From: Mesorhizobium sp. CAU 1732
Lineage (GTDB): Bacteria > Pseudomonadota > Alphaproteobacteria > Rhizobiales > Rhizobiaceae
Length of the DNA stretch: 64,000 nt
Assembly (NCBI RefSeq): GCF_039888675.1
Contig: NZ_JBDQQR010000004.1
Span: 186,001-250,000, forward strand
Direction: 5' to 3'
Shown: positions 27,231 through 36,021 of the stretch, in pieces
Layout of the letters: each line of letters opens with the position of its first letter
Numbering within the stretch: the stretch's first letter is position 1
Program-made: the position numbers and the translations under genes
The notes under the pieces: generated by a model
Databases searched by the model: none
The model's input: the letters and a program-made list of their open reading frames with translations, nothing else
Told to the model about the DNA's origin: nothing

Positions 27231-27401
27231 TCGCCGCAACAAATAGCTGAGCTTTGAGGGGCGGCGGCTGATTTGGAATAATGCCGGCAAAATGCGGCGG
27301 ACTGCCGCAGGCTATGGCAAACAGGGGCCTCATCTTGGAATAATCGATCGTTTCCCTTTGGTAACATGCACGGCGCATCTGCAGCCAAAAGGGGAATCAT
27401 C

Positions 27402-29372
27402 ATGAATCGTGAGGATAAGGATCTGGGGATGGCCACGACCATCACCCGGCGAAATTTCATTCAGGGCGTCGCCGTTGCCGCGGCGTCGTCGTCGATGCTG
27501 GCGTCCGGTGGATCCGCCCACGCGTCGGCTTCGTCTCCCGCGACCGGTGAGACCTATCCGCCGATGCGGACCGGGATGCGTGGCATGCATCCCGGCTCGT
27601 TCGAGGCGGCGCACGACCTTCGCGACGGCGCGACGTTCGGTGCGCCCGAGAACACGGATGAACTTTACGATCTGGTCGTTGTCGGTGGCGGGCTCAGCGG
27701 CCTGGCGTCCGCCCACTTCTTTCGCAAGCGGTTCGGGAACGACGCCAAGATCCTCATCATCGATAATCATGACGATTTCGGCGGGCACGCGAAGCGAAAC
27801 GAATTCGAACATGAGGGCAAGATTCTCATGGCGAACGGAGGGTCGTCCTACCTCGTCGGCCCGTCCTATTGGACCAACGAGGCGAAAACCGTCCTGTCGG
27901 ATCTCGGGATCGCCAAGGGTCACGAGGCTGACCGGGTCGACCGCGACCTCTATAAAGGCCTGGGGATGGCCCCCTCGACGTTCTTCCGTGGCGACGTTTA
28001 TGGCGAGGACCGCCTTGTAGCAGGCGGGACGCCGCAGAATCCGACAGAGGAATTTCTCGCCAGAACCCCGTTCCCGGATCAGGTCGGGCAGGATTTGATG
28101 CGCCTGATCCACGGTTCGGTCGACTACCTTCCGGGCATGTCGACGGATGAGAAGATCGCCAAGCTGCGGTCGATCAGCTACCGGGATTACCTTCTGGACG
28201 TCGCGAAGGTTCATCCCGATGTCGTGCCGATCATCGGCGGTGTCTGGTGCCTGGGGCCGGATATGGGGAGCGCCTGGTTCGCATTCTTCCGCCGCCGTCC
28301 GGGATTTGACGGGCTCGGGCTGGAACGTCCGTGGGGCTCGCCGGAGGCTGAAGAGATCACGTCGGACGATTACAGCCTTCCGGCAGGAAACAGCGACGTT
28401 GCCAGACTGCTGGTGCGGGCTCTCATTCCTGAGGCTTTGCCGGAGGGCGGTCCAACCGACGTGCAGACGCAGCGCGTCGATTACCGGACGCTGGATCGCG
28501 ATGGTGCGAAGGTAAGGATCAGGCTCAGCAGCATCGTCGTGAAGGTCGAGCCGTCAGGGAAGGACCGCGCCATTTTCCGTCCCGACGACGGCGAGATAGG
28601 GGTCACCTACATCAATGACGGGAAGCTGAAGCGCGTGCGCGGCAACAATGTCGTTCTCGCATGTATGAACAACGTCATCCCCCACATCCTTCCCGAGCTC
28701 CCGCAGCCACAGAAGGACGCGCTCCACCAGGCGGTCCGCGCCGCCAACCAGATGACGAACGTGTTGTTCCGCAACTGGGAGCCGTTCGAGCAACTGAAAA
28801 CCAACAGCGTCACCTTCCCAAGCACTTTCTACGGACGCATGGCGTTGACGAGTCCACGCTATTTTGGCGACCTGACGCCTTCCACAGACCCGTCGCAGCC
28901 CATCGTCGTCTCGTTTAACACGGGCATCAATTCAGGCATCGCCTCCAACCCGTTCATGGTCGAGGGATTGCTCGGCGAGGGCGTCCCTCCGCCAGGCACC
29001 CATATGGACGACCAGTTCAGAATGATCCGTTTCGGTCTTCTCGACGCACCGTTCGAAACGTTCGAGCGTCACGTTCGCGAGCAATCCGTCGCTGCATTGT
29101 CCGGCACGTCGTTCGACCCGGCTCGCGACATCCTCGCAATCACCGTCAATAGATGGCCGCACGGTTTCACTACCGGCCGGAATACGCTGTTCGCCCAGGA
29201 CCGGGAAGCGGAGGAATCGCCGACCATCCTGGCGCGACGGCCCTTCGGACGTATCACCATCGCCAATGCGGATGCGGGGGGTGTCAGCACCGCCGGAACC
29301 GCGATTGACCAGGCTTTTCGGGCCATACGCGAGCTCGAACAGAGCAGCTTCGGATTCTACGAGCAAATCTGA
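27402..29372 (+). CDS. Spermidine dehydrogenase-like FAD-dependent amine oxidoreductase (Tat-exported)
   Basis: A 656-residue protein. The N-terminus, KDLGMATTITRRNFIQGVAV, is a twin-arginine signal and closely resembles that of Pseudomonas SpdH. That enzyme oxidatively cleaves spermidine to 1,3-diaminopropane and 4-aminobutyraldehyde. The FAD site is LVVVGGGLSGLASAHFFRKR near residue 100, with DNHDDFGGHAKRNEF following. Near the end comes the second flavin segment ITIANADAGGVSTAGTAIDQ. ATG 27402 follows AAAAGGGGA; the upstream ATG at 27366 is not preferred. The nearby gabD and gabT genes fit conversion of the aldehyde product through GABA to succinate. It probably acts in the periplasm. Confidence 0.85.
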   Translation: MNREDKDLGMATTITRRNFIQGVAVAAASSSMLASGGSAHASASSPATGETYPPMRTGMRGMHPGSFEAAHDLRDGATFGAPENTDELYDLVVVGGGLSGLASAHFFRKRFGNDAKILIIDNHDDFGGHAKRNEFEHEGKILMANGGSSYLVGPSYWTNEAKTVLSDLGIAKGHEADRVDRDLYKGLGMAPSTFFRGDVYGEDRLVAGGTPQNPTEEFLARTPFPDQVGQDLMRLIHGSVDYLPGMSTDEKIAKLRSISYRDYLLDVAKVHPDVVPIIGGVWCLGPDMGSAWFAFFRRRPGFDGLGLERPWGSPEAEEITSDDYSLPAGNSDVARLLVRALIPEALPEGGPTDVQTQRVDYRTLDRDGAKVRIRLSSIVVKVEPSGKDRAIFRPDDGEIGVTYINDGKLKRVRGNNVVLACMNNVIPHILPELPQPQKDALHQAVRAANQMTNVLFRNWEPFEQLKTNSVTFPSTFYGRMALTSPRYFGDLTPSTDPSQPIVVSFNTGINSGIASNPFMVEGLLGEGVPPPGTHMDDQFRMIRFGLLDAPFETFERHVREQSVAALSGTSFDPARDILAITVNRWPHGFTTGRNTLFAQDREAEESPTILARRPFGRITIANADAGGVSTAGTAIDQAFRAIRELEQSSFGFYEQI

Positions 29373-29405
29373 GGCATCCGCTATCAGCGAAAGAGGGAAA
29401 TCGAC

Positions 29406-29900
29406 ATGTTGAAGACTTCAATTGCCATCGTCGCCATTGCGGCGGCCCACCTGTTGCCGGCAGGCTTCGCGCATGCCAGCGACGAAGGGTACCGCGACGC
29501 GCGCGAATTGATCGCCAAGGAGTTTCTTGGTGTTTGGGAGGCCGATCTCGATCAATCGAGCTTCGAGGGCAACGCTCCGCTGCGGGCGCTCAGGACGTTC
29601 CAGTTCACCGAGGAAGGCAAAGTGCTCGTCACGTTCATGACGTGGCCGTCCAACGGCAATTTCTCGATGGGGCACTGGGCCGCGCAGACCGACGGAACAC
29701 CGGGGATCGAGTACCACATACGGGCCGGGTCGATACCGTACAACACAATAGAACTCACGGCGACCGACGAGCGTTCGCTTGACCTTCGCGTATTGCGGCA
29801 TGGCGAGGAATCTCTCGCCGCCACGTATGAGCTCTCGGAAGATGGCGAGACATTGAACTATTCGTACGGTCAGACCACGATTGTCTACAACAAGCTGTAA
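29406..29900 (+). CDS. Exported protein of unknown function, 164 residues
   Basis: This begins with a signal peptide (MLKTSIAIVAIAAAHLLPAG, cleavage near AHA). The mature ~140 residues are rich in alternating hydrophobic strands (FQFTEEGKVLVTFMTWPSNG, IELTATDERSLDLRVLRHGE), suggesting a small beta-barrel or lipocalin-like fold. It follows the spermidine dehydrogenase-like gene by 33 bp with AAGAGGGAAA before the start, so the two are probably co-transcribed and exported together. It may be a periplasmic partner of the oxidase, but no family is recognised. Confidence 0.8.
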   Translation: MLKTSIAIVAIAAAHLLPAGFAHASDEGYRDARELIAKEFLGVWEADLDQSSFEGNAPLRALRTFQFTEEGKVLVTFMTWPSNGNFSMGHWAAQTDGTPGIEYHIRAGSIPYNTIELTATDERSLDLRVLRHGEESLAATYELSEDGETLNYSYGQTTIVYNKL

Positions 29901-29917
29901 TCGATCGCCTCGAAACG

Positions 29918-29952
29918 AAGACGCCGACCTGCAAACCGGTCGGCGTCTTTTC
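29918..29952 (+). terminator. Rho-independent terminator
   Basis: A perfect 10-bp stem (GACGCCGACC with GGTCGGCGTC), an eight-base loop and a TTTT tail lie directly after the exported-protein gene. The structure may also end the minus-strand transcript arriving from gabD. Confidence 0.85.
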
Positions 29953-29976
29953 GTGGACGTCAGGTCCGCCCGGCAG

Positions 29977-30102
29977 CTATCGCATCGCTAGCGCGACAAT
30001 GAGCACCGCCCCAAAAACAGCGATGCAATAGATCACCGCCAGCAACGTGTCGGTCGGTCCCGGCTTCCGGAGTGATCGGGTGGGTTCGATCCGACGCTCC
30101 AT
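29977..30102 (-). CDS. Small single-span membrane protein, 41 residues
   Basis: A short frame downstream of gabD starts at ATG 30102 with CGGGAG eight bases upstream. It encodes a basic N-terminus (MERRIEPTRSLRKPGPTDT) and one hydrophobic span (LLAVIYCIAVFGAVLIVALA) ending in MR. The topology and ribosome site support a real small membrane protein, perhaps a transporter accessory. Function unknown. Confidence 0.5.
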   Translation of the reverse strand: MERRIEPTRSLRKPGPTDTLLAVIYCIAVFGAVLIVALAMR

Positions 30103-30142
30103 TGCGCGCTCCCGTGTGGACCTTTGGCGGGACACTAACCCG

Positions 30143-31597
30143 TCAGCCGACATTCGCGAAATGAAGCGTCTTCATTTCAAGGAACTCGTTGATGCCGTGA
30201 CGCGATCCCTCACGGCCCAGTCCGGATTCCTTGACGCCGCCGAATGGGGCGACTTCGGTTGAGACCGAACCCGAATTAATGCCGACCATGCCGAATTCCA
30301 GCTCGTCTGAAACCTTGAAACAGCGGCCCATGTCGCGCGTGTAGATATAGGCAGCGAGACCGAAGGGGGTGTCGTTCGCCATGGCGACCGCTTCGTCGTC
30401 GGAGGCGAACCGGAAGATCGGGGCGACGGGCCCGAACGTCTCTTCGCGCGCAACGGCCATGTCGGGTGTAGCGCCCATCAGTACGGTCGGGTCGAAGTAG
30501 AGGCCGCCGCGCGCTTTGCCACCCGTCAGCACCTTTGCCCCTTTGGCCAGCGCGTCCTCGATGTGCCGCTGGATCTTGGCGATGGCCGCTTCGTTGATCA
30601 TGGGCCCGATCTCCGTATCCGCTTCGCGCCCGTCGCCGACGACCAAGGCGGCCGCACGTTGCGTGAGTTTGACGGCAAAATCGTCCGCGACGTCTTCATG
30701 GACGAGGATCCTGTTGGCGCAGACGCATGTCTGTCCGCCATTGCGGAACTTGCTGGTCATGACCCCTTCGATCGCCTGATCGAGGTCGGCGTCGGCGAAG
30801 ATGATAAACGGCGCGTTTCCGCCCAGTTCGAGACCCACTTTTTTCACTGTCCCGGCGCATTGCTGCATCAAGAGCTTGCCGACCGCGGTCGACCCGGTGA
30901 ATGTGAGCTTCCTCACCGCGTCGCTCCGGGTCATCGCTTCGCCGATCGCCGCCGGCTTGCCGGTGACGACGTTGACGACGCCTTTCGGGATTCCGGCCCG
31001 CTCCGCGAGCAGAGCCAGGGCCAGCGCGGAGTATGGCGTGAGTTCGGACGGCTTGATGACGATGGTGCAGCCAGCGGCGAGGGCGGGCGCGGCTTTGCGG
31101 GTGATCATCGCGGTGGGGAAGTTCCACGGCGTTATTGCTGCGACGACACCTATCGGTTGCTTCTGCACCAAAATCCGCTTGTCGGCTGTCGCAGCCGGGA
31201 TGGTCTCGCCGTAGACGCGTTTGGCCTCCTCGGCGAACCATTTGATAAAGGAAGCGCCGTAGGCGATCTCGCCGCGCGACTCGTGCAATGGCTTGCCTTG
31301 TTCAGCGGTCATGATCGCGGCGAGGTCGTCCTGATGTTGCAGCAGGAGGTCGTGCCATGCGTGCAGGAGCGTGGCACGCTGCGCCGCCGGCACTGTCCGC
31401 CACGTCTTGAACGCCTCGGCGGCGGCCGCGATCGCTCGCTCCGTTTCGACCGCGCCGCTGTTCGGCACCGTACCGATAACGTCGCCGCTTGCCGGGTTGA
31501 CGACCTCGATCGTCGAGCCGTCGTCTGCGGGAACCCATCCCCCGGCAATGGTATTCGTTTCGATGAATAAGGTCTGATCCCGCAACGTCAAAGCCAT
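30143..31597 (-). CDS. gabD: NAD(P)-dependent succinate-semialdehyde dehydrogenase
   Basis: This 484-residue aldehyde dehydrogenase oxidises succinic semialdehyde to succinate, the last step of GABA breakdown. The catalytic Cys is in RNGGQTCVCANRI, with the vicinal cysteine typical of GabD enzymes, and the general base Glu is in LELGGNAPFI. The N-terminus (LRDQTLFIETNTIAGGWVPA) and the end (GGVKESGLGREGSRHGINEF) also match GabD. It may in addition accept 4-aminobutyraldehyde. Its neighbours are the spermidine dehydrogenase-like gene, a convergent plus-strand unit, and an Lrp-type regulator. Confidence 0.92.
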   Translation of the reverse strand: MALTLRDQTLFIETNTIAGGWVPADDGSTIEVVNPASGDVIGTVPNSGAVETERAIAAAAEAFKTWRTVPAAQRATLLHAWHDLLLQHQDDLAAIMTAEQGKPLHESRGEIAYGASFIKWFAEEAKRVYGETIPAATADKRILVQKQPIGVVAAITPWNFPTAMITRKAAPALAAGCTIVIKPSELTPYSALALALLAERAGIPKGVVNVVTGKPAAIGEAMTRSDAVRKLTFTGSTAVGKLLMQQCAGTVKKVGLELGGNAPFIIFADADLDQAIEGVMTSKFRNGGQTCVCANRILVHEDVADDFAVKLTQRAAALVVGDGREADTEIGPMINEAAIAKIQRHIEDALAKGAKVLTGGKARGGLYFDPTVLMGATPDMAVAREETFGPVAPIFRFASDDEAVAMANDTPFGLAAYIYTRDMGRCFKVSDELEFGMVGINSGSVSTEVAPFGGVKESGLGREGSRHGINEFLEMKTLHFANVG

Positions 31598-31998
31598 GTC
31601 GCTTCAAATCTCCATGTTCGCTCCGAAGGATCGCGCTTTGATCGCCGCAGATTATGCCGAACATCGGAGGTCCGCGTTGCAACGATCCGTTTCAAGCCAC
31701 CGAAACGGTGTCGTATGCCGCGCGTGCGACATATTTTGCGCGGACCTCGAACATCAGGGAGCAGAGCTTTGTCCGAAAACACGATTGCCTATGGCGAAGT
31801 TTCGAAGGTGGCGATACATGTCGGCCGCGTCGTCAACCTGGCGCCGCGGAACATCGCTGGCTTCCAGTCGGAAGTGCTGATCCTAGGGCAGCGAGCGCCC
31901 CGGACGAGGTCATGATCCTGTCGCCGCTCGGCGAGACCGTCGTCGGCAACCGGGTGTTTTAGACCAAGTCTGCTTGCGACAGACCGGCCGCCGGTCGT
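31598..31998. other. Intergenic region, possible degenerate coding remnant
   Basis: No intact gene is seen. A stretch near 31770-31880 (plus) reads ENTIAYGEVSKVAIHVGRVV, which looks coding-like, and a second frame ends SPLGETVVGNRVF just before 31962. These may be pieces of one broken gene, but I cannot name it. Confidence 0.3.
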
Positions 31999-32490
31999 TC
32001 ACTCCGAGCCGAGCAGAAACTTCAACGGAACGTGTTCCCGCTGGATTATCGTCTTGATGACGACATAACTGAAGTACTTCTCCACGCCGATGTTCCGTTC
32101 GAGAATTCCTTCCATCATTTCCTGATAGGCGCTGATGGAGGGGATGAGAAACTTCAGCAGGTAATCATAACCACCACTCACCAGGTGGCACTCCTGCAGA
32201 GCCTCGTACCGTCGGATTTCCGCTTCGAACTTGATGAAGTCGTTGCGCTTGTGATCGTCGAGCGTGACCTCGGTGAACACTGTCATGTGGTCGACGAGTT
32301 TGGCCATGTTCAACGTCGCGTTGAAGCTCGATATGTATCCCGATCTCTCGAGCCTCTTGACGCGCGCCAGGCACGGGCTGGGGGACAGCCCGACCGCGTC
32401 GGCGAGTTCGACGTTGCTGATTCTGGAGTTGCCCTGAAGCTGAGCCAAAATGTTGATGTCGATCCTGTCCAGCTTAGGCATCCCAACCAT
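31999..32490 (-). CDS. Lrp/AsnC family transcriptional regulator
   Basis: A 163-residue protein with an N-terminal helix-turn-helix (NVELADAVGLSPSPCLARVK, residues ~27-46) and a C-terminal RAM-type ligand domain (VSGGYDYLLKFLIPSISAYQ). It is a normal-length Lrp homologue. AGAGGA lies upstream of the start. It sits among gabD, an HAD enzyme and gabT and is the natural candidate to sense an amino acid or GABA-related ligand for this cluster. Confidence 0.92.
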   Translation of the reverse strand: MVGMPKLDRIDINILAQLQGNSRISNVELADAVGLSPSPCLARVKRLERSGYISSFNATLNMAKLVDHMTVFTEVTLDDHKRNDFIKFEAEIRRYEALQECHLVSGGYDYLLKFLIPSISAYQEMMEGILERNIGVEKYFSYVVIKTIIQREHVPLKFLLGSE

Positions 32491-32515
32491 TTTGACTTGT
32501 TCCTCTTGAATTCGC

Positions 32516-33238
32516 TTATGCGCGAAGCGTCTCCTGATGAGCTTTCACCAGTTCGGCCATGCTGTTAAAGCGAAAATCGTAACGAGGCATTTCACCGGGG
32601 TCCATCGTCGCGCCGAAGCCTGTCTGCTCATGGCGGCGATAAATCCAGCAGGATTTCAGTCCGTGCCTGTTGGCGGGCGCATGGTCGTGGAACATGCTCT
32701 CGGCGGTGTGCAGGATTTCCTGGCGCTCTACGCCGATCGTGCGCAGTTTCTGAAGCATGTACTCGAAGTTGCGGTCCGACGGCTTGTACGAGCCGCAGTC
32801 CTCGGCGGTATAGACCGCGTCGAATTCGACGCCGAGCTTTTGCTTACTCGCCTCGAAGCTGCGGTTGTCGACGTTCGAAAGGATCACCAGCTTGAAATGC
32901 TTCTTGAGATACTGCAGCGCGCCCGCCGAGTCGCTGAACGCGGGCCAGTCCTTGATGGACCTGCCATATGCAGCACACTCATCCTCGGTGGCGCTTACCC
33001 CCCATTCCTCCGCCAGCCGCTTGTATACGATCGACAGCAGTTCGCTGTAGTTCTTGGCAGGCGTCTGCGCTTGCTGGCTTGATTCGTGGCGGGCGTGCGC
33101 CTCGAGCACGGTATCGCGATCGAGTTGCCGGTCGACCCGCGACGTCAAAGGCTTCAATCCCTCGAACATCCCCGATTCCCAGTCGATCAGGGTGCCGTAA
33201 CAATCGAAGGTAAGCGCCTTGAAGTCTGTGAGTTTCAT
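32516..33238 (-). CDS. Haloacid dehalogenase type II-like hydrolase
   Basis: This is a 240-residue HAD-superfamily enzyme. The nucleophile motif is FDCYGTLIDWE near residue 10, motif II is LVILSNVDN, the Lys is in CGSYKPSDRNFEYML, and the acidic motif is in ESMFHDHAPANRHGLKSCWI. The aromatic residue after the nucleophile and the overall order fit 2-haloacid dehalogenase-like proteins, many of which are phosphatases. ATG 33238 is chosen because it begins at the first strand; a frame from 33430 would add 64 unrelated residues. It is followed by the Lrp gene after 25 bp. Confidence 0.88.
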   Translation of the reverse strand: MKLTDFKALTFDCYGTLIDWESGMFEGLKPLTSRVDRQLDRDTVLEAHARHESSQQAQTPAKNYSELLSIVYKRLAEEWGVSATEDECAAYGRSIKDWPAFSDSAGALQYLKKHFKLVILSNVDNRSFEASKQKLGVEFDAVYTAEDCGSYKPSDRNFEYMLQKLRTIGVERQEILHTAESMFHDHAPANRHGLKSCWIYRRHEQTGFGATMDPGEMPRYDFRFNSMAELVKAHQETLRA

Positions 33239-33611
33239 TGCCGTATCCTTTTGTCCGGGCGAGGGCCCGTTTTGCCCATAGGAACCGCTCCGTTTCCGGC
33301 AGCCCGCCAAAGTTGAGCGGAGCGAATTCCAATTTCGATGGCAGCGATCATATCGATTGTGACGATAAAGTCGCATCGATTGGACGTCGATCAGGCATAT
33401 CCCGTGCCGTTCAGCGGGCCACCGCGGCATTTTATGCCGGATGGCGGATGCGGTGTCTGAGGCCTCCGGTTGCAGTCTCTACGTGGCAGTGGGTGCCAAT
33501 TCGCGCACAGAATACAGCCCGATCTGCTGATGAGGGGAGCGATACGAGCGATACTTCCGTGAGGGCGGACGTAGCTTGATGGCATACCAACCCGACATCT
33601 GAGGTGCTGAA
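33239..33611. other. Divergent promoter region between the HAD gene and gabT
   Basis: These 373 bp separate two divergent transcription units. No gene or strong dyad was recognised. Lrp-type sites would be expected here but cannot be singled out by eye. Confidence 0.45.
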
Positions 33612-34892
33612 ATGACTGCGAATCCAAGCGGCGGCGAACACCTGCTGGCAATGAGGGAAAGGAACGTTCCGCGCGGGATTTTGACCGCGCATCCGGTGGT
33701 GGTCGACAGGGGCGCCGCCGGCGTCGTCTGGGACGTGACAGGAAAGCGCTATCTCGATTTCGTCGGCGGCATTGGTGTCCTGAACGTCGGCCACAACCAT
33801 CCGAAAGTCGTCGCTGCCGTTCGCGCCCAGCTCGAATCGATCTCGCACATGGCCTTCCAGGTCGCAGCCTATGGCGTCTACATTTCGCTGGCCGAACGGC
33901 TGAACCGTCTCATCGGGGGCACCGAAGCCTATAAGACGGTGTTTTTGACCACCGGTGCGGAGGCGGTGGAGAACGCGATCAAGATCGCAAGGAGCCACAC
34001 GGGGCGGCCGGGCGTCATAGCGTTCCGGGGCGGCTTCCACGGGCGCACCCTACTCGGTGTCACCCTGACCGGCTTCGCGCAGCCTTACAAACAGAATTTC
34101 GGCCCGTTTCCGGGCGAAATTTATCACGCGGATTATCCGGACGAATTCCGTGGCGTGTCGGTGCAGGCCGCACTCGATTCCGTCAACACCCTGCTGGCGA
34201 CTGAAATCGCGCCCGACCGCGTCGCCGCGATCATCGTCGAGCCCGTCCAGGGAGACGGAGGGTTTCTGCCGGCACCCGACGCCTTCATGCAGGGGCTGCG
34301 TGAACTCGCGGATCGCCATGGCATTGTGTTGATTATGGACGAAATCCAGACCGGCTTCGGCCGGACCGGCAAGATGTTCGGCTTCGAGCACTCCGGAGTC
34401 CGGCCGGATCTGGTCACGGTTGCGAAAAGCCTGGCTGGTGGATTCCCCTTGTCAGGCGTCGTCGGGCGGTCGGATATCATGGACGCGCCGACGCCGGGCG
34501 GACTTGGCGGTACGTACGGCGGCAACGCCGTTGCATGCGCGGCCGCGCATGCCGTTCTGGATGTCTTCCAGCAAGACGATCTGTGCGACCGGGCCGAACG
34601 GCTGGGTCGCGAATTGCGACGGGCGCTGCTCGACATGCAGGCGAAGCACGACGGGATCGGCGATGTTCGCGGCCGCGGCTTCATGCAGGCGATCGAGTTC
34701 GTCGTTTCGGGGGGCAAAGAACCCGACCCGGACCGCGCGCAACGCGTCGTCGACCGGGCACGCGAGGGCGGTCTGTTGATCATCAAATGCGGCGTCCACC
34801 GCAATGTGGTGCGATTCCTCGCACCACTCGTCATATCCGACGAAGAATTAAGCGAAGCGATTAAAATCCTCGATCTCGCGCTCGTTGATTGA
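33612..34892 (+). CDS. gabT: 4-aminobutyrate aminotransferase
   Basis: A 426-residue class III PLP aminotransferase transfers the amino group of GABA to 2-oxoglutarate, giving succinic semialdehyde. The PLP lysine is in VTVAKSLAGGFPLSG and the cofactor-binding Asp in GIVLIMDEIQTGFGRTGKMF. Early residues YLDFVGGIGVLNVGHNHP and TTGAEAVENAIKIARSHTGR are characteristic of GabT. GAGGTGCTGAA precedes the ATG. Together with gabD and the spermidine dehydrogenase-like enzyme it gives a route from polyamine-derived 4-aminobutyraldehyde to succinate, with one step (aldehyde to GABA) perhaps covered by GabD. Confidence 0.93.
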   Translation: MTANPSGGEHLLAMRERNVPRGILTAHPVVVDRGAAGVVWDVTGKRYLDFVGGIGVLNVGHNHPKVVAAVRAQLESISHMAFQVAAYGVYISLAERLNRLIGGTEAYKTVFLTTGAEAVENAIKIARSHTGRPGVIAFRGGFHGRTLLGVTLTGFAQPYKQNFGPFPGEIYHADYPDEFRGVSVQAALDSVNTLLATEIAPDRVAAIIVEPVQGDGGFLPAPDAFMQGLRELADRHGIVLIMDEIQTGFGRTGKMFGFEHSGVRPDLVTVAKSLAGGFPLSGVVGRSDIMDAPTPGGLGGTYGGNAVACAAAHAVLDVFQQDDLCDRAERLGRELRRALLDMQAKHDGIGDVRGRGFMQAIEFVVSGGKEPDPDRAQRVVDRAREGGLLIIKCGVHRNVVRFLAPLVISDEELSEAIKILDLALVD

Positions 34893-35450
34893 TGCGTGAG
34901 TGAGCCCGAATAGGCCTCGGTATAAGAGCGGCCCGGCTTTGTCGTGGATCAAGTTGGCCGATGCCAATCGGGGCTGGATCGCCTGGAGAATGGACTGCGT
35001 AGGCTTGTGCATATCGGCATGGCTACGCGCTTCAGCTATGTCCGGCGTCGATGCGGCGAGGCGGTTTTTAGTGTCGCCACTCTTCGTGAATGCTGGGCTT
35101 TTGGTACCCGCGATCGAGACGATCGAACGGATCGACTGTGCCGCTCGCGCCATTGCGGGTGACGGCACAGAAGAGCGCTGATGAAGGAGGTTTACTCGTC
35201 CATCTCGCCAAGTCGCACAATTTACTGGATAATTTTTTTTGCAGTGCAGCGTGAATGCAACAAATCAAATGTGTGGGTGGCGATCACCGGCAATTGAGGA
35301 GTCCAGCTTGCTTAACTCTAGCAATGTGGCTTTGCCCGTCCTGGCTGCCGATCTGCCGCCATTCATGTCCGTAGAGCCCAATTAGCCACCGGAAGCGTAT
35401 ACCGTCTACCCGGCGCTTTCCGTGCCGTTTCCAGTCGCTCAACTTCCCCC
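34893..35450. other. Gene-poor stretch after gabT
   Basis: Short frames on both strands at 34900-35181 lack convincing homology. A run of eight or more T lies near 35232. I see nothing that can be assigned. Confidence 0.4.
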
Positions 35451-36015
35451 ATGGTTGCACCGCAGACTGTTGTGATCTTGCCGGTGACTGGACTTGAAAT
35501 GCTCACCGATTTTCAGAACGAAACCCAGTTTCCCCGAGATCCCGATGTGATCGTGGTCGGTGCCGGCGCGGTCGACCTTGCATTGGCGGTTGATTTGGCC
35601 CGGGCCGGCAAACGGGCTCTGCTGTTCGAAGCAGGCAATCACGACCTGACGGATGATAGCCAGGCGTTCTTTGCAAGCCGTCTCCACGGGTAACGACATG
35701 AAGGGGGCTGCATCAGGGCCGGTTCCGAACCCTCGGCGGCACGACGACGGCATGGGGAGGGCAACTCGTGCCCCTCGATCCCATCGTTCTCGAAAGTTGC
35801 GACTGGGGGTGTCCGACTGTGGCTGGCCGATCAACCGTAGGGAACTCGACGCTGCCTACGAACTCGCCTTCGACGTCGTCGGCATGCACAAACGTATCCA
35901 TGATGGCTCCGTCTGGAAGCGGCTGAGGGTGCTGAAGGTGAACCCGCTGGTCGGCAACACATCCAGGAGTGAATCTTGGTTGACGTCATTTGGCGGCGAC
36001 ACAACCGTTTGCTAG
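35451..36015 (+). pseudogene. GMC-type FAD oxidoreductase remnant, multiply frameshifted
   Basis: Pieces of one protein occur in three frames. First comes PDVIVVGAGAVDLALAVDLA with RAGKRALLFEAG (FAD-binding N-terminus, one Gly replaced by Asp). Another frame has LHQGRFRTLGGTTTAWGGQL followed by VPLDPIVLE. A third frame has CGWPINRRELDAAYELAFDV. In intact relatives these follow one another without interruption. The remaining ~350 residues are absent, and a GntR gene begins at once on the other strand. Confidence 0.7.
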
Positions 36016-36021
36016 GCATTC

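Noticed and set aside
30070..30105. A GGTTCGATCC T-loop-like string suggesting a tRNA
   Set aside because: No acceptor, anticodon or D-arm can be folded around it; it lies within the coding sequence of the 41-residue membrane peptide.
31770..31962. A RidA-like protein downstream of gabD
   Set aside because: The AYGEVSKVAIHVGRVV stretch is suggestive but is too short and too altered to assign; left as a possible remnant.
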